A stretch of 64,000 bases of DNA, from NCBI GenBank assembly GCA_013180625.2, contig SNVD02007530.1, forward strand, positions 124,001-188,000, read 5' to 3'. Under the pieces are notes generated by a model. It saw only the letters and a list, made by a program, of their open reading frames with translations. It did not search any database and was not told the DNA's origin. Position 1 is the stretch's first letter. Each line of letters opens with the position of its first letter. Below are positions 1 to 11,411 of the stretch, piece by piece. This stretch comes from Boswellia sacra (Eukaryota; Streptophyta; Magnoliopsida; Sapindales; Burseraceae). The translations under genes and the position numbers were made by a program.

Positions 1-351
1 CTGCTGTTGCCAAATATTTTAACCAGCTTCCACTCTTTCTCTGTGCTCCTTAATCTTCACTAACTCAAAACTTCTTGTGGTTTATGCTTTTCTATAATTT
101 TTCTTTTTGATTGGTAAACAACTCTAATATTTTGTACTAAAATTCAAAGCTAATAGCATAATTTTTTTAATATTAATTTTTATGTTTTTCTATTAGCGAT
201 GCAAAATCGAAAATATCAAAGGATGTTTTATATCAGCTTATTTATGACTTGTAATATATTTATTAATGTTTAAAATTATTTTTGATATTTTTGAATTATA
301 AATTAATTATTAAAAATTTATATTTCATTATTATTAAAAAAAATAACAAAG
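1..351. other. AT-rich upstream flank of RPA2
   Basis: This stretch is AT-rich with no usable reading frame. It holds the distal promoter of the RPA2 gene that starts at 447. I see no exon of a neighbouring gene here; a transcript end from outside the window cannot be excluded. Confidence 0.5.
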
Positions 352-366
352 TGGCGCGAAACCCTA
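352..366 (+). promoter_or_regulatory. composite E2F site plus telo-box in the RPA2 promoter
   Basis: The sequence TGGCGCGAAACCCTA is seen 81 to 95 bases before the RPA2 start codon. Its left part is, on the other strand, TTTCGCGCCA, which is the consensus for E2F/DP factors that switch on replication genes at G1/S. Its right part, AAACCCTA at 359-366, is the plant telo-box, common in promoters of replication and translation genes. The two overlap by three bases (359-361). Regulation of RPA2 by E2F is an inference from the site and from the known control of plant replication genes. Confidence 0.7.
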
Positions 367-446
367 CGTTGAGAGAAAAAAAAAATCAAAATACAAAGGA
401 GGATCGTCATCTTAGAGAGCCAGACAAATAAATAGAAAAAACAAAA

Positions 447-3400
447 ATGTATACAGGCGAATACGACGGAGCCGCCGCGTTCTCCGGCGGCGGATTTATG
501 CCCTCTCAGGCCACAGCTGCCCCTGAGCCCTCCTTCTTTCCCTCCAAAGTAACTCTCTTTTTCTCTCTTTCATTTATTTTTGTTATTTAAGATTTATATT
601 TTTTATGTGGAAACTTGTTGTTGTTTGTTGGGTAAGGTAATTTTGTTGCATTACTATTAACGGTGATGATTGCTGTTGAGGGTATTAAATGAATTAAACA
701 AAAGTTGTATTTTTTGCATTGAAGTTTCTGTAATTCTTGTTGTTAGTGATGAACCAAAGAGAGAAAATATTGTTTTTGAACCATCCAAAATGTTTAATCA
801 TATTTCTGTTATGTGGGTATTGTTGATTTGATTTAATCTTTTAGTATTGTTCATGGGCTCTTGATTTTTCTTGGTGCCACCAACTGTGGTAAAGTACTGT
901 ACTCTGTTTGGCTGCCAAGAGTATGACGGAAGAGAATGGGTTCAATGGTGTAAAACTATTTCTATGTTAGCAATGTCAGAGCTATAAAATCATTGTCATC
1001 AACTCGAGCTTTTGGTTTTCATGGTTGCTTAATTTGATTTCATATAAAAAGGTTCTTGTAACTGTTCTTTTGGGTTATGTGGGAAGATTTGGTAGAGCTT
1101 CATTACGATATAGTTGTTGGGTTCTTACAGTTGGTACATGCCTTTGGCTATAATGGTTACTTGATAGTTGAAACTAGAAAAAATTATTTGATTGAATTGA
1201 AGATTCAAAAATTCAGAATTTTGCTTTCATGTCTTTTTTACTTGGACTAGTTTGTCATCGGCTAACTTCCTTTTTTTTTTTTTTTGTGCTCAATTGGATT
1301 TAAATTTTGCAGAATCGGAATGTCCGGACCTTGCTTCCATTAACCGTGAAGCAGTTAAGTGAAATTTCAAGTAATGATGAATCTGGTGCAACCCTTGATG
1401 GTCTTGATGTAAACACTGTAGGTTTTATGGAAATTTGACTTTGAAGTCATATTTTGCTTTTGTTTTTTTTTTTGGTTATTATTGTTATTATTATTATTTT
1501 AAATTTGAGTTTGAGTTCGTTTAGGTTACAATTGTTGGAATGGTATGTGATATGCAAGATAAGGAACCTCAGTTTACCTTCCTGGTCGATGATGGAACAG
1601 GGCGGATTGAATGCAGTAGATGGTGGGGTTTCTTATATTCTTTTTCTTCCCATTGAAATTTAAGTGGAGCATCTTTGCTGATTTAATTTTTGATTATTGC
1701 CATTGTTGTATTTCTGTGTTTGTATAGGGCTCATGAACGCATGGAGTTCAATGAAGTGAATCAAATCTCGTATGTCTCTATGTCTCTGTCATTGCAATGT
1801 GCCTTATCCTTTGTTGAAATTTTAGCAAGATGTAATTTGGAGCATCCTTCTAAGATTTGTATGAATATAATGGTCTGCTGATTAATTCATACTATTGATT
1901 TCCTTTCTGTTCTTTTACTTTTTCATACAATATTTTCATTATGACGTTCTATTGCCAAACTTAATGCATGTTGGAGTTGAAAATTCGAAATTGCTTTTGT
2001 AAGATCTTTTTCTTTCTTTCAATTCCCTTTGATTCTCTGAGCAATAAAGTGCGACCCGGGGCTTTGAACTTTTGTGGGAAGTGGTATAATTGTGAATTGT
2101 GTAACAAGTGCTTAATGGTGCCTAGATTTAATTTGTTTAGTTTTTAACATTTTTGTAGGCGTGGAATGTATGTTCGTGTTTATGGACACTTGAGATCTCT
2201 CCAGGATAAAAAGACCTTAAATGCCTATTCAATGAGGTACTAATTTGATTTTTTATTTTATTTTATTTTTTGTTCATTTATTTATAATTAATTTCACAGT
2301 GCCTTTTTTAACGACTGATACTACTAATTGATCTATCTTTTGCTCTTCCTCCAGCATTCTTGAAAAGTTTAGCTTTGTAATGCACTATAACACTTTATCT
2401 TGCTTAAGGGGCTAAAGAACTGCATTGTAGGGGATTTATTTTGTTAAGGAGTTGATCCTAGTATCTGCTTGGAGATTCAGAGATTGGTCTTGGAGGAATC
2501 TTTTTTTTTTTTTTTTTGTAGAGTTTGAAGTACAATGTTATCTTCTTTTACCATTATATTGATAGTAGTTTTCACAAGAATTAATCCCATGCCTGGGGTA
2601 CGGCCACCACAAATGCATTTCCGCTTTTTTTTATTGGTTTGATTTTGTTTTCAAATTAAACCAATATAGTGACTGAGGACCTAGAAGTGACTAAGGTCAG
2701 TTAAGTTCAGGGTTGTTCTCCAAATACACTGGTTCAAGTCAAGGCCCTAGATTTACAAGCATGTGAAGAGAGGCTGGGTTGTGATTATACTAAATGAAAC
2801 CAATTTAGCTGAACAATCTCAATCTAGTATAGGTTCTGTTTTGTTACACTTACACACAGCTGTTCTGCCTTAACTTCAGTTCTTAAATAAATTCTATTTA
2901 ATTCTGTCTGGAAGCGTAGTTAAAACCATATGGTGGACTGTTCTCCGTGCTTTTAGGGTCATCAAAAGCAATTTTTTGTCTAATAATCTGGTGACTGGCT
3001 ATGATATTTGTCACAGTTATGAATTGTACAATGATAACATAAACCTGGCTATCCATTACTGTTTGGAATTCAGGATAAATGTCTGCTCTAGAAGTTTTTG
3101 TGAAGTTTTTATGTGCTATTGTCATATGGCATTCATAAGCTGAGGAAGTGCTTAACTGAAGTTAGCTTTGTAGATCTAGTTCATCTGAAATATGATTAAG
3201 ACTGTCTATTTTGGAGACAACAGGAATCCTCTATGGTGGTTGGTTTGTTGGTACTGTTTCCTCTTTGATGTATCTTATTATCACATAATGTTTTCATGTT
3301 CAAATTAGCCTGGGCTATAGTACTACTAGAGTTTTTTAACTTTGAATTTGGTTTGGTTTTCAGGCCTGTGATTGACTTTAATGAGATTACAAGCCACTTC

Positions 3401-6400
3401 ATTGAGTGTGTATATGTCCAAATGTATAACAACAGGCTGCGGGTATTAACCTTAGTGGTGCTATGATTTTTGTTGCATGATGTTATGATTGATATAGATG
3501 TGACGTGTCAGAATGCAGACTGAGCTGTTCTTCTGATGGAATTGAATTTGCTGAACTGCAGAGTGCTATCACTATTCAGCCTCAGATAACAAATTCTTCT
3601 ATTAGTAACCCTTTAAAGGACCACCAAGCTATTCCCTCTAATCAAGTAAAGGATCTGAGAGTGGAATTTTGCAAAGTTCCTAATCATTTCATTTTTTGGT
3701 CCTTTTAAGTTTTCTCATTTTCTCTTTTCTGTGGCCAGTATAGCTTTGATGGAGGACAGTGTATTGATCAGATTGTCTTGAACTTTTTGCAAAAACCAGA
3801 GTCCCTGTAAGTAATCTTTGACTTCCTCTAATTTTTGATAATTTCTTGTGGTCCTGGCTATGCTGAGGGCCATGATCATCTTTATTTCCTTTGTTTTTAG
3901 CCTTTTTCTTGATGTAACCTTGGCATCGTGTGCTTTGACTGCTTGGTAATTTGAACGAGTGATGTTGGGCAAGCTAAGTACTATTAGTTACTTCTTATTA
4001 AATGGGTTCACAGTGAAAATTTTACGAAGTTTGTGTTTGACTTGTGAATTTAAATAGACTGATTTTGACATGTTAGTTTAATTTGCTAGAGTGTAACATG
4101 TTAGGTAAAGCTCTTTTGTGTTTTATTTGAAACTATAAATTTGATGAAGTTTTTAACATGTATAAAATGGTATTTTAACTGCATTTTCTGTGAAGTATTA
4201 ACTCATGTGTAAAGTCTTTCCTTTCAGCTTCTTTTGTTTATTTATTTATTCATTTTTAATCTTTGTATATCTGTGAGGCTAATTTTTTTTTTTTGGTTAA
4301 AAATAATATGACCTAGAAAACTGAAGCTCAAATTTGTTTCTCAAATACACACATTTTTTATTTTTATATTGCGTAAAGATCAACTGTTGGATGTATCCAA
4401 CGGTTGAAAATTGAAGTCTGGACATAGATTAAAGTGTGGAAGTCTGGAGGAGAGAAAGACTGTTTATACATATACCTATTTACAAAACTCACAAAAGGTC
4501 GGACTTTCAAAATTTAAATATTTTGGTATTGAGTATTTTTATTTTACAAATCTTGTTTCAGTGTCTTATAGTTCAACAAAAATTAGGCGACTTGTACTAG
4601 CTTATAAGATCAAACATACTTCTAAAGCTAGAATGTTGAAGGTGAAAAAAATATTTTAAGGATATAAAACAGAGGATGGATTCCTTTTGAGAATTGAAAG
4701 TGTTTGGGTGATCTTTTGTTGTGTGAGATTCTGAAATTTTAAAACTGATGCCTGATGAAACAAGGAAAAAGACTTTTTTACGATCAATTAGTAGATAGGT
4801 GATATTGCAAGGTCAGTAATTGTTGAAATAGCTTTTTTTTTATCTGAAAATCCCAAGACCTTTCTCGCAAAAGTAGTCAGGAGCAATGAGTTATATAATA
4901 TTCCCAATAGATGGTCTTAAGGGGATTTGAACCCATGCCGTCTTGGTTGGAAACCATATGTCTCAATCACTGAACTCAACCCAAGACCTTACTCAAGAAA
5001 GTAGTTAGACCATGGAATATCATATTATCTCAAGTAGGTAGTCTTAAGAGCATTTGAACCTGATCTCTTTGTTGGGACCAGTTTGGTTTTGTGGTGGTCG
5101 ACTGTGAAGCTTTTAAGAATAAAAATAAAAAAAATAAAAAAATTCAAGTTGGATTAAAATATCACTGTAATTATTTATCAGTTTACTAATTTTAACACCT
5201 GAAAAGGAAAGAAGAAAAATTCTCATTGCTGGAACTTGATAATTGTTATATTGAGCTCTCATAAATTACAGCCTGTTAGTTATTTCTTCTTTCATAGTTC
5301 ATCTTTCACTCTTAAAACAAAATGCACAGCAATATAATTACTGACAATTAATCCAAGTGATGAAGCCTTGGCTTTTTTTAAGTCATATTGAAGCGAGGAG
5401 ATTAATTATTATTATTATTATTTTTTTTTTTTTCTTTTAAGTTATGTTCTATGTTTACCTGGTAATCTTTTCTTTGCTTTTAGCATTTTATAAATAATTT
5501 ATACTCATGCTTTAATTTGACAGAATTTAGATCTTAGATTGAACTTGCTATACTGGAATGCCTGTTGTCAATTTTAATCTTGTAATATTATTTCCTTTTG
5601 AATCTTTTAACGAAATGAAAGTAGGGCATGGATGTTAGTGGGTTAATATTTGATATAATGAACATGAATCTACAAAGTTTGATAAGTAGGGTTTTTAATT
5701 TGGAGTGCAAACTGGAAGAAATCTAGAAAATTTATCCTAATAATTCTCCCTATGTGCATTTGAAATTTTTGTATGTATTATATGAAAAAAAAAAAGAAAA
5801 AAAAAAATAGGGACACTTTTCTTTCCCAGAAAGTGGAACTGGTTTTGTATTAATTCCTCTTACGTGTGCATACAATGTGCACTGAAAGATGATGTAATGC
5901 TTTTCCAATTTGAGAATGCCAAGTGCATGTTATGATGAGAGAGCTGGCACTGGTAGTGACTACTTTCTAAGCATCTTTATAAATGTTAGGTCAAAATGGT
6001 TATGGAATGAAGGAGACTGAGGGAAGATGATGGAAAATCATGAACCCCCACGAAACCTTAAATGATAGTACCTATCTATGACAATCCTTATCTTTAGCAT
6101 TTATGAACACCTTTTATTTTTATTTTTATTTTTTTGCTTGTTCATTTCTTGTATGTTCCAATACTTTGGTGCTTGATTAATTTCTTATTTGTTGGTGAGG
6201 AGTAATGTTGGTATGTTTGTCTGCTGTCCTTTTTCAGTGCAATTAACAATGGTGTACATCGCAATGACATTGCTAAACAACTTAATCTTCCAATGGATAA
6301 GCTCATGTATGTTCCTCTCTTCCTCAGTTTTATGCAACCGAAACATCTTAACCTAAACATTAATTCTTTTTTTGCCTTTGACAGGGAAGTTTTAGAAAAT

Positions 6401-6466
6401 CTTATGGAAAATAGTTTGATTTACACAGTGGATGAGGTTCACTATAAGTCGACTGTCAATGCGTGA
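447..6466 (+). CDS. RPA2: replication protein A 32 kDa subunit (RPA32)
   Basis: Middle subunit of the nuclear single-strand DNA binding complex RPA, which acts in replication, repair and recombination. Ten coding exons can be joined in frame with GT-AG introns: 447-548, 1313-1417, 1525-1622, 1728-1769, 2159-2236, 3364-3442, 3562-3645, 3739-3806, 6238-6306 and 6385-6466. Together they make 807 nt, or 268 aa, the usual RPA32 length. The Ser/Gly/Ala-rich N-terminus (residues 1 to about 34, starting MYTGEYDG) is the region phosphorylated in this family. An OB-fold follows at about 70-170 (VTIVGMV..., RGMYVRVYGHL). A C-terminal winged helix lies at about 205-268 (GVHRNDIAKQL). The first ATG after the E2F/telo-box promoter is used. 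Intron 8 (3807-6237) is long and carries SINE-like repeats. The exon 7 boundaries are the least certain, because the linker there is poorly conserved. Confidence 0.93.
4852..5107 (-). repeat. tandemly duplicated SINE-like unit in RPA2 intron 8
   Basis: Two related units of about 128 bp lie head to tail. Each starts 'cccaagacctt' (4852 and 4980), continues with 'aaagtagt', and ends near a 'gtcttaag...atttgaacc' block (4914-4933 and 5041-5060). On the - strand the last block reads GGTTCAAAT, a pol III B-box. They look like a tandem copy or a double insertion of a tRNA-derived SINE. Divergence between the units shows that this is old. Confidence 0.55.
4913..4988 (-). repeat. tRNA-like (76-nt cloverleaf-shaped) SINE head or tRNA relic
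   Basis: Read on the - strand, these 76 nt begin GGTCTTG and end TAAGACC, a 7-bp acceptor stem (six Watson-Crick pairs and one G-T). A box-A-like GAGTTCAGTGATTGAG lies near the 5' end. A seven-base loop TTTCCAA is flanked by partly paired TATGG and CCAAG, placing TCC as anticodon. A T-arm with GGGTTCAAATCCC follows, a good B-box. The D and anticodon stems are imperfect, so a working tRNA is unlikely. A SINE head derived from a tRNA is the better reading. Confidence 0.5.
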
Positions 6467-9400
6467 CTTCTTCACGAGCAAATAATTTGCCAATATGCCA
6501 TTCCGCAAGCTGTTCACTCTCACATGCTAAGTGTTCTGCATTTCTGATGGTCTGAGCTTGAACTAGAAATGTACTAAAGCATGACCTGGTTTATGTCTAT
6601 TAGTTAAATAGCCTTAGTTTCATCAGCTTCTTTTGTGATTAAAACTGATCTATATCTGTCGCATGTAGCGTTCAGAAGACTTCTTGAGGCTGTATATAGA
6701 GTGTTTTGTTTCATTTTGTATGGAAATAATTTCAATGTTTCTTGAATACAAAGTTTCTAGGGTGTGGCACCGCTCTCCAGGTCTCCATTTAGAGCTCTTT
6801 AAATAAGATCGAGACATTGAAGTATCAAAAAAAGAGGAAAAAAAAAGAAGGTTCAAATATCGGAAATTATGACTGCTTGGAAGTAAAGCTAAGCTTTTTG
6901 ATGAATTCTCGTGTGACCCTGGTGAATGGAGATACAAGGTCACTTGAGAAACCAGAGTTGTAAGGTGTTATTGCTACCAAATGAAGTTAGTAGCAGGCTA
7001 ACAGCTAAATTAATGGTTAATGAAGGAAAATAAACCAATATGGCAACAACACTTTTTCCGAGAATTTATTTTCATGAATTTTTATTGCATCACAGCCGCC
7101 TGGATTTGGGTAATATGCAGCCATTATCGATGTACATTCAAAGTGGATCGTGCACTGGACCTTCACATAATTGTAAATATGCCCGATTCTTCCAAACACT
7201 CTCAAGGCATTAGGGTTATGGAAATCAACTTTTCTCTTTAAAGTCTGGAATAAGTGTTCGAAAAAATAAAATTTGATGTCATTGTTTTTTCTTTCATATG
7301 GAAAAATTGTAAATCATATATGATATGTATGCAAATATAAGGTTTCTCGTATAAATGTTAACTTGATAGTTCCATGCACCTTGTCGAATGATCTTTACTT
7401 ATAGTATCAACATTTGCACTAAAAATCCAGCCTAATCTACAAATGGGTTATATGAGAGTACATGACAGGTCCATGATAATTCCTCTTCTATGGTTTTAAA
7501 AATGTGCAAAATCTTAATTTTTTATTTTACTTTCATGATTTAGATTTTGAGAATATGAAAAAAGAATAAAAAAATAAAGTCAAATTTTCAAAGCTTTTTG
7601 AGAAATAGAATTATTTTAAAAAATAGTCAATTTGTTTATCAAAGTACAAATTTATTCGACTTCCTCGAATGTAGTATGTTGGCATACCCAATTGCTTGAT
7701 GTCTTGAAATATCGTTTGACGAGTATCCAGTATTTATTAGACAACTGTTTAATATTATTGAGTTATTTAACAAACTAGTTCGGCACTTTGTTAGATAATA
7801 AAAAGTTAAAAAGAAAAAAAGTTTCAACTATTACTCACAAAACCTTCAAGAATGGTTTTTTTTTTAATTTTTTTCCGTAAGTTTTTAATACTATCAAATC
7901 AGGTGTAAAATTAAAATCTTATAATTTACAAAGAAGTAAAAACCAAGGAGGGGAAAATAGTCATTTTACTATATCTTAAGGGTGAAGTTGAGATTTACGA
8001 AACTTTGAGAGGGTATTTGATTTCATCTCATTCATATTTTGTATACCAAGGAGTTGATTTTTTTTTTCTAAGTCTGAATTTAACTTTATCCCATACTTCA
8101 TATTTTTTTATGAAATTTTTTTTCATTTTTACAGGCCTTGAGTCGGGTTTGAACTCCTCTCCCCTCACTACTCTCTTTGGTTCTGCCTTTAAGAGGCCTG
8201 TACAGGGATAATTTTCAGTGCAAACTCTTTTCGGTCTCTACGATTGCTGATTGCTTGACTTGACTTCTTAAGATTTAATTTAAAATATTTTCATTTGAAT
8301 AAAAAAAGTATAAAATTTTAATTTTTATTTAAATATAAATATCTAAATCATTTATTACTCCTCTAATTCTTTTAAATACTCTTATAAAAATTCATTTATA
8401 ATCAATTTATACATAATTTAATATTTTAATTTCGGAATATTATTATTTATTTCTAATTTATATTATAATTTTTATATATTTTTAGAATTATTTTATGGTC
8501 ATTTAGCTTGGTTATAATCAAAGTCTTAAAAAAAACTTTTTTCTCAATTATACACATTTAAATAAATTAAATTCTAATAAAATTTCGTATGTAAATACTT
8601 TTACTATAAAAAATAAAATCACAAATACAAATAATAAATATATAAAATATATATATCATTTAGATTTTTATATTCAGACCTTTAGACCTATTCAGATTTT
8701 AGACAAAAAATAATCACCCTGAGTTCAAGTGGCGTGATAAAGTCTAAGGATCCGACTGTAGAGAATGATGGGAGACTTTGATTGGACTGAAATCTGATAA
8801 TCAAAACGCATAACACATGCTTCAAACAATAATACAGTCACAAAAAAGAGATGCCTACCCAATGTAATACACAGAATTTAGAAACAATTTTTAAATACAA
8901 AAAAAAAAAAGTTGATAAAGAGACGAAAATAGTATCTAACAAGAAAAATAAAAAAATAAAAAAGGTCACGTGACAAGTGATGATCAAATAATAATAAAAT
9001 ATAGGCAGCGAACGTGAGGAATGATTCGTTTCTCTTACCATAACCCCCATGTTACCTTTTAACTTATAAGTTTGACCAAAGCCAGCTGTTAATTTTTTTC
9101 ATTTTAATTAATTATTATCTTAATGTTATTTGGTTACTATTAATTCAAGTTTGCTTTTCCTTTACTAAAGAAAAAAAAAGAGCTTATATTAAAGAATGAT
9201 CCATATAAAAGTTCATAAATTTATGAAATTTTTCTATTTTAAACCTTTAAATGAATCTTATGTATAATTTGTTCCCTCTTGAATAGGTGTAAGGAGAGAT
9301 CTTTCCTTTATTAAAAAAATTGATTTCTTAACCTAAAAGACTAATCTTTTATATCTGATACTAAGTTCCTCAACATTTTCTATACGATGACATAGAAATT

Positions 9401-9929
9401 TTTTGAGAATAATTGAAATCTAAGAATTGTATGAACTAGTTCTTTACTATAGCACATTAACAAGTAAAATTACTTTTCAAGAATAGAAAAAATATGTATA
9501 ATATAAAATATTAGATTCCACAAAAATACTATTGGATACATTTTTTCAGATGAAATGCTTTCTACCAAAATATTTTCTAAAAGCAACAAGCATACTTTGG
9601 TAAAGAAAAGATAGTCAGAACCCAACTGCATGCAAATTAAAGAAACATTCCAAGCCGAACTCATTACCAGCTGCTACAATTAATGTCTCCTTTAATCTCT
9701 CTTCTTTTCCAATTTAGTCCAACTTTACATATATACTTTGTCCGTGTTCAATTAATTAACTTTGCTTAATTAGTGTTAAAAGCACTTCTATAAAATGAGT
9801 CTCTCCATCCATATCCAGGTTTTGAGGGGTCTTGGGGTATTAATATCAAATTAGTCCCTTCAAAATGGTACTGGATCAGTGTGGTTTGCTAGCCACTCTG
9901 CTTTGTCTTGCAGTTGATTTGAATTACAT
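6467..9929. other. RPA2 3' UTR and AT-rich intergenic region
   Basis: The first few hundred bases after the RPA2 stop are probably its 3' UTR; I could not fix a cleavage site. The rest is AT-rich with many T runs and no ORF above about 100 codons that looks like protein. Apart from a tRNA-like inverted-repeat piece at 8132-8200, I see nothing to name. Confidence 0.5.
8132..8200 (-). repeat. tRNA-like 69-nt segment closed by a perfect 7-bp stem
   Basis: CAGGCCT at 8132-8138 pairs perfectly with AGGCCTG at 8194-8200. On the - strand the segment contains GAGTTCAAACCC near its 3' side, like a pol III B-box in a T-arm. Length and layout recall a decayed tRNA-derived SINE head. The inner arms do not fold cleanly, so a chance hairpin is possible. 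Confidence 0.35.
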
Positions 9930-10115
9930 AATGAAGTGGGGTGGTTGAGTCGACTGGTGAAGAGTCACTATGAGACACCATCTTGCGTTAAAACTTGGAA
10001 CATGTGGGCGCACCCTCCGGAGTGGGAGTGGTGGAGGGTGACCAATTGCGGCCGGGCTTAAAGGGATCTTTTGCTGTGCTCTGCTTACTTTACACTGTAA
10101 CACCTAACCCTAATA
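9930..10115 (+). repeat. probable tRNA-derived SINE fragment
   Basis: A box-A-like block (gtggttgagtcgactggtga, 9941-9960) is followed about 30 bp later by a decayed box B (gcgttaaaactt, 9985-9996). A GC-richer body follows (cctccggagtgggagtggtgg and ggccgggcttaaaggg). This order is that of plant SINEs of the Au type. The block differs strongly in composition from the AT-rich flanks. No clear target-site duplication was found. Confidence 0.5.
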
Positions 10116-11411
10116 ATAATTCAATCAATACGTGCATGCATGTATATGTATTTATACACATTCGATCCCTTCATGAATATAATTAATATCCAAGAATTGG
10201 GTCCGTTTCGGCTTGGATTTTTTCTTTTCTTTTGTTTATTTATTTATCTCTTAAGTTTCTTTAAATATGTAAGCGCGCATTTGTTTTCGGATTGGGTTGT
10301 AATAACATGCATGCTAATGGGGTGTGTGTGTGTGTATATATATATATTTTTTTGAATATTATTGATATATAGTATGATTAACTTCAACTTCCAATAATGT
10401 ATATTTGCCGGTTTTTCTTTTTTAATATAAATAGGTATCGGCCATCGAATGGTTGCAATTAGAAATCCGGGATGTTAATTGAGTTTGGGGAGTCTTGATA
10501 AAAGAACTCATAAATGAATATTATTCATTTCATGTTTTATATTATTGATCTATGAATGATGTCAGATCTTCACATATGGGAAATTGAGAAATAATTCTCT
10601 AAAGTGATGAAAAAAGATATAAATTTGGAGATGTGAAAGTGAAATTTGATTTGAAACTAGTACAATTTAGCGTATATAAATCTTTTTTTAATGTTTGTTT
10701 ATGTCCTCGTAATACATGTTAAGATAACTATATCAATTGGTTATATGATAAGGATTCATATTATATATATTAATAAGATGTTTCGTAACGCATTCATATA
10801 CGTAAATTAATGATTTGATAAGAATGAAACTTATTATAGACACTTAGCTGCTGATTAAAAAAAACACATCTACAAATGGAAAGTTAAATGAATCCAACTA
10901 GATTTAATGATTAATTTGGTTTTGCCACGTTTAGAATCTTTAGATCGAGTTGATAGAATTAGAAATTGTTTGGATAATTTGAAAAAGACATCTAAGAAAA
11001 AAGTGTCGTCATATGTTGACAAAATATTAATAAAATTGTGGTGTTTGGGAGTCATGGGTCCATTAATAGAACAATAATTCATGATATTTGATCAAATTCC
11101 AAAACAAATGTTGATTAACGATGAAAGTGTTTATTAGAGTTTAAAGTAGGTAGGTTTTGGAAAATTAAATTATTGTCCATCTAGCCAATTGACCATATAT
11201 TGGGACAAATATCGGCACTATACATGCACATGAGTGTATAATAATTAAACTAAGCAATGATTATGTCTAAATTAATTTTATATTATATAGGCACCTTTAA
11301 CTAAAAATGTTGCATCAAAATATTGGATGGATTTACAAATCTCAGTAGTTGTATGTGTTTGTGTGCGTATGAATATATACATTGTCATGGCTGTTTAGCA
11401 TGGTGTGTAAC
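10116..11411. other. AT-rich intergenic DNA
   Basis: Contains a short GT/AT microsatellite (about 10322-10348) and AT-rich sequence. I see no gene, RNA gene or clear mobile element. Confidence 0.5.

Noticed and set aside
4913..4988. Functional tRNA gene
   Set aside because: The acceptor stem and B-box are good, but anticodon and D stems are mismatched and a related decayed copy lies beside it. A SINE relic fits better.
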